12,082 bases of DNA, from NCBI GenBank assembly GCA_910592205.1, contig CAJVPJ010001128.1, positions 1-12,082 on the forward strand, written 5' to 3'. Below are positions 8,402-12,082 of the stretch, piece by piece. Source of the DNA: Paraglomus occultum (Eukaryota > Glomeromycota > Glomeromycetes > Paraglomerales > Paraglomeraceae). The notes below the pieces were generated by a model that was given only the letters and a program-made list of their open reading frames with translations, was not told where the DNA came from and did no database searches. The translations under genes and the position numbers were made by a program. The stretch's first letter is position 1. Each line of letters starts with the position of its first letter.

Positions 8402-8418
8402 AACTGCAGTGTACGACC
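8402..8418. promoter_or_regulatory. 17-bp upstream block, copy B
   Basis: Identical to 2891-2907 upstream of copy A. It marks the distal end of the duplicated unit and is a candidate upstream control element. Confidence 0.4.
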
Positions 8419-9645
8419 CTCATCTCACACAATTCGGCATTAGCAAAAAAAAGGGGATATACAGTTTCATATATAGTATTTGTTGTTATACCACATATAT
8501 TGATATTCCCAATCATCGTTGATCAGCACAAATGATAACCGTGAGGTTGGTTTGAAACGCCCCATCTTTTGCCAAGATGAAAAAGATACGAAAAAGATCT
8601 AGTTGATATTTATAGCAACTCTAAATATAACTATATCTGACCTAATTTTCTAGAATATACCCACGCAAGTTATCTTAGCCAATCGGAAGCGACACGATGG
8701 GAAAGTTTATTACAACTCTTCTCACTGATAATCTATTAAACTTAAAATATATGCATAGTAAACACCATACCAAACTTGTCTAATGCAACATCCCCCACAC
8801 ACAACAACCGGCAAGAACATGTAAATCAATTTTATTTATCATGCAGTGCAGGGATAACAAAGATTTTCTTTATAAAGAAAGTTATTGAACGTTATATGAG
8901 ACGTTTAAAGTAGAATTCCCCTTTAAAGTTTTGTAGAAACCTAATTTTCAGTTTACACCATGCCCAAAAGACCCCCATGAAAAAAAAATTTTTTCCTTCC
9001 TTCATGACCAATTAAATACTTCAATTCATTTTTGACCCCCCTCTTCTGGCACCCTCTTATCCTAGTATACTACTCTTCTCCGAAGCAACATCATCATGTC
9101 CCACAAAAACCCTGTTCCGGTTAACGTCAAGCAGCAAAGCACATTTTCTTCTTTCTAGTAGAACGGATGGTCCCATCACGCCACGCCACCGGTCACTTGG
9201 TTTGTTTTAGAAATACATGAAATTAAATTAATTTACAATATCACGTGTATTCGGATTGTCGCTATCATTTCTGGTTCAGTAACCAGAAAAGGCAATGGCA
9301 GAGATCAACTTGATATAATGTCTTGGATCGGCTTTCGTTTCTTGTTTAGGACGTCAATAGTATATAAGTGCGGCTATTCTGCTACTATAAAAGTATAAAT
9401 TTGCTTGGCTGATTATGATCGCTCCGCCATATGTTCTTTCACATGATGCAGTAACGTTGTTTTGGACTGTTGTATCAGATTGCTTTTGTGGAGCATAATA
9501 TATCTGTACTCGCATAAATTTACTTATATGATGTGATCTACTACATACTGTATATTATTAAGAAGAACACGAAATTCTTGAAGAAAGAATTTTAGCCCGT
9601 TTTCGCAATAATTTATCATAGAGTACTAATGTTACACTTTCTACT
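8419..9645. other. Intergenic; weak 5'-exon-like frame at 9096
   Basis: No confident gene. From about 9040 a pyrimidine-rich stretch, typical of fungal leaders, precedes an ATG at 9096 opening a 20-codon frame (MSHKNPVPVNVKQQSTFSSF). It ends in two consecutive TAG codons (9156-9161), after which the same frame is open for another 78 codons to TAA 9396-9398. No convincing splice sites join them. An A9T6 palindromic run lies near 8980-8994, and a small hairpin (AATTCTT/AAGAATT) lies near 9571-9589. Confidence 0.3.
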
Positions 9646-9769
9646 GTACACGGTTTAACATGATGCTCCATCGCCTGGCCTGTTAAAACGAGCTTTATAT
9701 AAATAAAACGATTCCAAAAAACACCCCCGTTATAAACCATCATCGTTAAACCAGACTTTACCGTGTACA
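9646..9769. mobile_element. Candidate miniature inverted-repeat element (MITE)
   Basis: The left end TGTACACGG..TTTAACATGATG (9646-9665) is matched in inverted orientation by the right end (about 9737-9769), whose complement reads TGTACACGG, then 10 extra bases, then TTTAACGATGATG. Both ends sit on a TA dinucleotide (9647-9648 and 9766-9767), as expected for a Tc1/mariner-type TA target duplication. The body between the TAs is about 117 bp. The missing 10 bases in the left arm could be a deletion between short GGT repeats. No transposase is recognised; a 70-codon minus frame crossing the element opens with TTG rather than ATG and is probably chance. Confidence 0.5.
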
Positions 9770-10717
9770 ATTGTTTAGAAAAAAGCGCTCTTAAAAGATA
9801 AACTTAATTAAAATATTTAATATTGGCATAAAATGGTTTCAACCTTTTAGTGGTTTGTTTCAAGAGCATTATTACTTCTGGTCAATATGTTGGCATATTT
9901 TTCAAGGCAAATGCTTACACGAGTTGAAGAATTAATAATGCTGTATTTACAGTATATTAGTATATCACGTAAACATGGAGTAAATTTATTCCGACGTAAA
10001 GTACGTAGGTAAATACATAGATTTGTTATCAAACTTTTAATCATATTCTAAAATTGACAGCCAATAAATAATGAAAAAACGTTGTTTAAATAAATAATAA
10101 TGTTTTTTTTTAATATCAAGTTATTTTTGCTCTTGGGCTTGGTATTAAAATACAATAACAGCGCTTACAGCTTACTTTGTCATGGTTTTTACTCTTACTT
10201 ACTCTGACCTTGCCCGCAAAACTACGAAAGCGTTGATTTGATAGTAGAAAACTATATTAATATTGAGCAATTTTTTATGCTTAGGTGTGCATGTTTATGT
10301 TTCCCGAATTACAAAATTATATTTTAAAATATTTTCTTTAAAAAATTGTTGACGTATTCTTGGTAATTTTTTCTCAAATTGCTCGAGTTTAGAAAGGAGG
10401 ACGCAAATTACTCTTACGATACTCAAAAAAATGGATTCTACTGAAATTATTAAAACGTATATAATTGATAATCTAAAACACTACCGTAGACAAAAATTTA
10501 TTTAACCGCGCAATATCATAACAATGAAATATAACCTTTGTATGCATCGACGTTTATTCTCTTAAATATAATCGTATATAAATACTGTAACGTTTTTATT
10601 TTGGTTACGATATTAATATTATCTATAACTTCGAGGATAAACTTGTCTACGTAGCTTATTATTACATATAACAATACTTGTTTTGTCTAATAGAGCGTTC
10701 AATTATTTTAAATACAC
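9770..10717. other. Very AT-rich spacer, no gene recognised
   Basis: Only short frames occur (for example 24 codons from an ATG at about 10432). No RNA signature or organised repeat was seen. The composition is typical of intergenic DNA. Confidence 0.4.
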
Positions 10718-10954
10718 ATGTTTATATTATTTAAATGTTTCTCTTTTTTTTTTGCCATTAATATTCTCGCGTTTGTTTTACTTGCTTATTTTTTACTACC
10801 GTATCCTCTCGTGAATAAGCACTCCTTGATTACCACTATTAGCAAAAGCACCCATCAAATTTCCCAGAAAATTAGCCATAACCCTTCCTCCACAAACAGT
10901 TTATTACATAATATTATAAAATCTTTTTATAAAAACCTCGTTACTGTCAGATAA
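10718..10954 (+). CDS. Possible small secreted or membrane peptide, 78 codons
   Basis: Not recognised. The frame opens with ATG and a long hydrophobic N-terminus (residues 1-31, Phe/Leu-rich) that could be a signal peptide or membrane anchor. It then turns into a Ser/Thr/Asn/Lys-rich stretch (residues 33-78) with no cysteines. The TAA stop is followed at once by a run of 14 cytosines. One frame of about this length is expected by chance in a window of this size and composition, and the bases before the ATG are not a strong initiation context, so it may not be expressed. Confidence 0.22.
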   Translation: MFILFKCFSFFFAINILAFVLLAYFLLPYPLVNKHSLITTISKSTHQISQKISHNPSSTNSLLHNIIKSFYKNLVTVR

Positions 10955-10968
10955 CCCCCCCCCCCCCC
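10955..10968. repeat. C14 homopolymer
   Basis: Fourteen consecutive cytosines begin directly after the stop of the 78-codon frame, striking in AT-rich DNA. The run is prone to slippage and sequencing error, so its exact length is uncertain. Confidence 0.85.
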
Positions 10969-11308
10969 TAAGTTTATGATTGCCAATCATTTTCATATGA
11001 TCGAAGGGAGGTGCTTATCCTACGTAATATGGTATTAATTAACAATAAACTGCTTAAACGTTTGTATGCATGCAATTACTTCTATTTTGTTATACAGAGG
11101 TCTAACATCTCTCCCTATAGTTCGGTAGTTAAAGGGAGCATTTGACTAACTTGAAAAAAAATTTTTTACTTTAATAGCCCAGCTGCGTACTATCTTGGAA
11201 CTTGTTATAACAAATCAATAACGTAAAAGTGGGCCGATGCATGCACGAAGAAAGCATCAGATTAGTATTTATAGTAACAATCAACAGGTCATGCGCTTAA
11301 ATTAAAGC
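10969..11308. other. Intergenic spacer
   Basis: No coding frame or RNA gene was recognised. An A8T6-type palindromic run lies near 11153-11167. Confidence 0.4.
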
Positions 11309-11485
11309 ATGAGATTCCTTAGTATCAGTATTAGTAATGATACGTGTCCGATCTGCCGTATTTTTAACGACACACCACAATGTAAAGAATTGGAGAGAAA
11401 GAGGACGGAAAATATGCTACCGGATCATTTACGCTGTAAAGGCAATTTGAAATTTCGCGTTCAGGTTCCTGCGCTGGAACCATAA
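11309..11485 (+). CDS. Possible small ORF or exon with CPIC motif, 58 codons
   Basis: Not recognised. The frame runs from ATG 11309 to TAA 11483-11485 and has a coding-like codon pattern. It contains CPIC (residues 13-16), C25, H40 and C43, a loose C-x2-C...C...H-x2-C arrangement that could bind a metal but fits no family I can name. The middle (residues 26-34) is rich in Lys, Arg and Glu. It may be a stand-alone small protein, an exon of a split gene, or chance. A GGTTCC/GGAACC inverted repeat lies over its last codons (11464-11481), and another imperfect palindrome lies near its start. Confidence 0.22.
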   Translation: MRFLSISISNDTCPICRIFNDTPQCKELERKRTENMLPDHLRCKGNLKFRVQVPALEP

Positions 11486-12082
11486 CATGTATTATTTTAT
11501 TAGCATGACGTAACTATAAAGCCAATCGAATATTGAGGGTGTTGACACGAATGAAAAATCAATCAAGACCAATATACAGCGCATTATGCGACGAATTATT
11601 AGTTCTCGGCAGTTATCATACGATCCATGACACTCAAATGTTATCTTTTTTGTAATGTGCGAATCTAATTGTGCGTTAAAGTAATCATTAAATGCAATAT
11701 GGTTAACAGTTTACGGTTAGGGTCGTTGTTGTGGATTTAATCGTACGATTATTGACATGTATTGGTATACTTTTTAGCATCTGATGTGTAATCATATGCT
11801 TTTTAGCGTGCGATGGCTTGCATTCAAATCATGTGGTAGATGATACAGTCGTTGACGATTTGCATTGTACAAGTTTCAACAGAATGACTGCACACGGTGA
11901 TTACATTGAATTATTGTGGCATTACGTCCTCAAAAAAACCTAATTACCTCACCCGCTTTACAAACCATATTCAGGAAATAAAAAACGCTACCATCACATT
12001 CTCCAATCAAACATCAAACGTCGTTTACTCTTATAACGCTTATACAGTATCGTAACTATCAGTAAATTCTATGATTGACACC
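11486..12082. other. Intergenic with one exon-like frame at right edge
   Basis: No confident gene. After a possible acceptor TTTTTAG (ending 11806) the plus frame stays open to TAA 11941-11943 and reads like coding sequence (…HVVDDTVVDDLHCTSFNR…), with no early ATG. It could be the last exon of a gene whose earlier exons I cannot place. The final 140 bases show nothing further. Confidence 0.25.

Larger units (their letters stand above)
6771..8418. repeat. Segmental duplication, unit B (matches 1181-2907)
   Basis: The 3' flank, introns, exons, leader and promoter align with unit A in the same orientation. The flanks are AT-rich and diverged by indels, while exon 2 differs at only 9 of 138 bases (counted by eye). 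Unit B is about 80 bp shorter overall, mostly because its exon 1 lacks the peptide repeats of copy A. Intron 1 is longer here owing to a microsatellite. Confidence 0.85.

Noticed and set aside
9558-9770. 70-codon minus frame across the inverted-repeat element as a transposase
   Set aside because: It opens with TTG, not ATG, and shows no DDE motif; a loose resemblance of one stretch to transposase sequence is not enough.
11717-11726. GGTTAGGGTC as a telomere-like repeat
   Set aside because: Only one TTAGGG unit is present, with no tandem array.
1-12082. tRNA genes, rRNA and CRISPR arrays
   Set aside because: No B-box-like GTTCRANNC with a matching acceptor stem, no rRNA core sequence and no spaced direct-repeat array was seen by eye on either strand.

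Overview
This window looks like AT-rich eukaryotic nuclear DNA, most likely from a fungus. Genes are split by short GT-AG introns (79-106 nt), several with strong GTAAGT donors. Two genes encode small secreted, Ser/Thr-rich, eight-cysteine proteins with C-terminal GPI-anchor signals, a type I associate with Mucoromycota and Glomeromycotina. The one housekeeping gene is a fungal/plant-like methionine-R-sulfoxide reductase. Placement below 'fungus' is inference. I saw no bacterial operons, rRNA, tRNA or CRISPR.

Layout. 1-276 is unusually rich in inverted repeats: a 15-bp hairpin, a competing hairpin and a larger fold-back. 649-926 holds two overlapping short open frames that may be a gene remnant. 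1181-2907 (unit A) and 6771-8418 (unit B) are the two halves of a segmental duplication in direct orientation. Each carries one three-exon minus-strand gene for a GPI-anchored cysteine-rich protein (A 226 aa, B 179 aa) with matching intron positions and phases, promoter blocks and 3' flank. Between them, on the plus strand, is a four-exon methionine-R-sulfoxide reductase gene (4687-5422, 153 aa). A 217-codon open frame of unknown status leaves the A promoter divergently (2642-3295). The right third has no confident gene. It holds a candidate TA-flanked miniature inverted-repeat element (about 9646-9769), a signal-peptide-like 78-codon frame ending just before a C14 tract, and weak exon-like frames near 11309 and 11807.

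Function. The reductase is a cytosolic repair enzyme. The paralogs are predicted to act at the cell surface or wall. Adjacency gives no evidence of a shared pathway: the reductase simply lies in the spacer between the copies. The most interesting signals are the uneven divergence of the paralogs (near-identical cysteine core, very different Ser/Thr arms), a peptide-repeat block present only in copy A, the hairpin cluster at the left edge and the inverted-repeat element near 9.7 kb.
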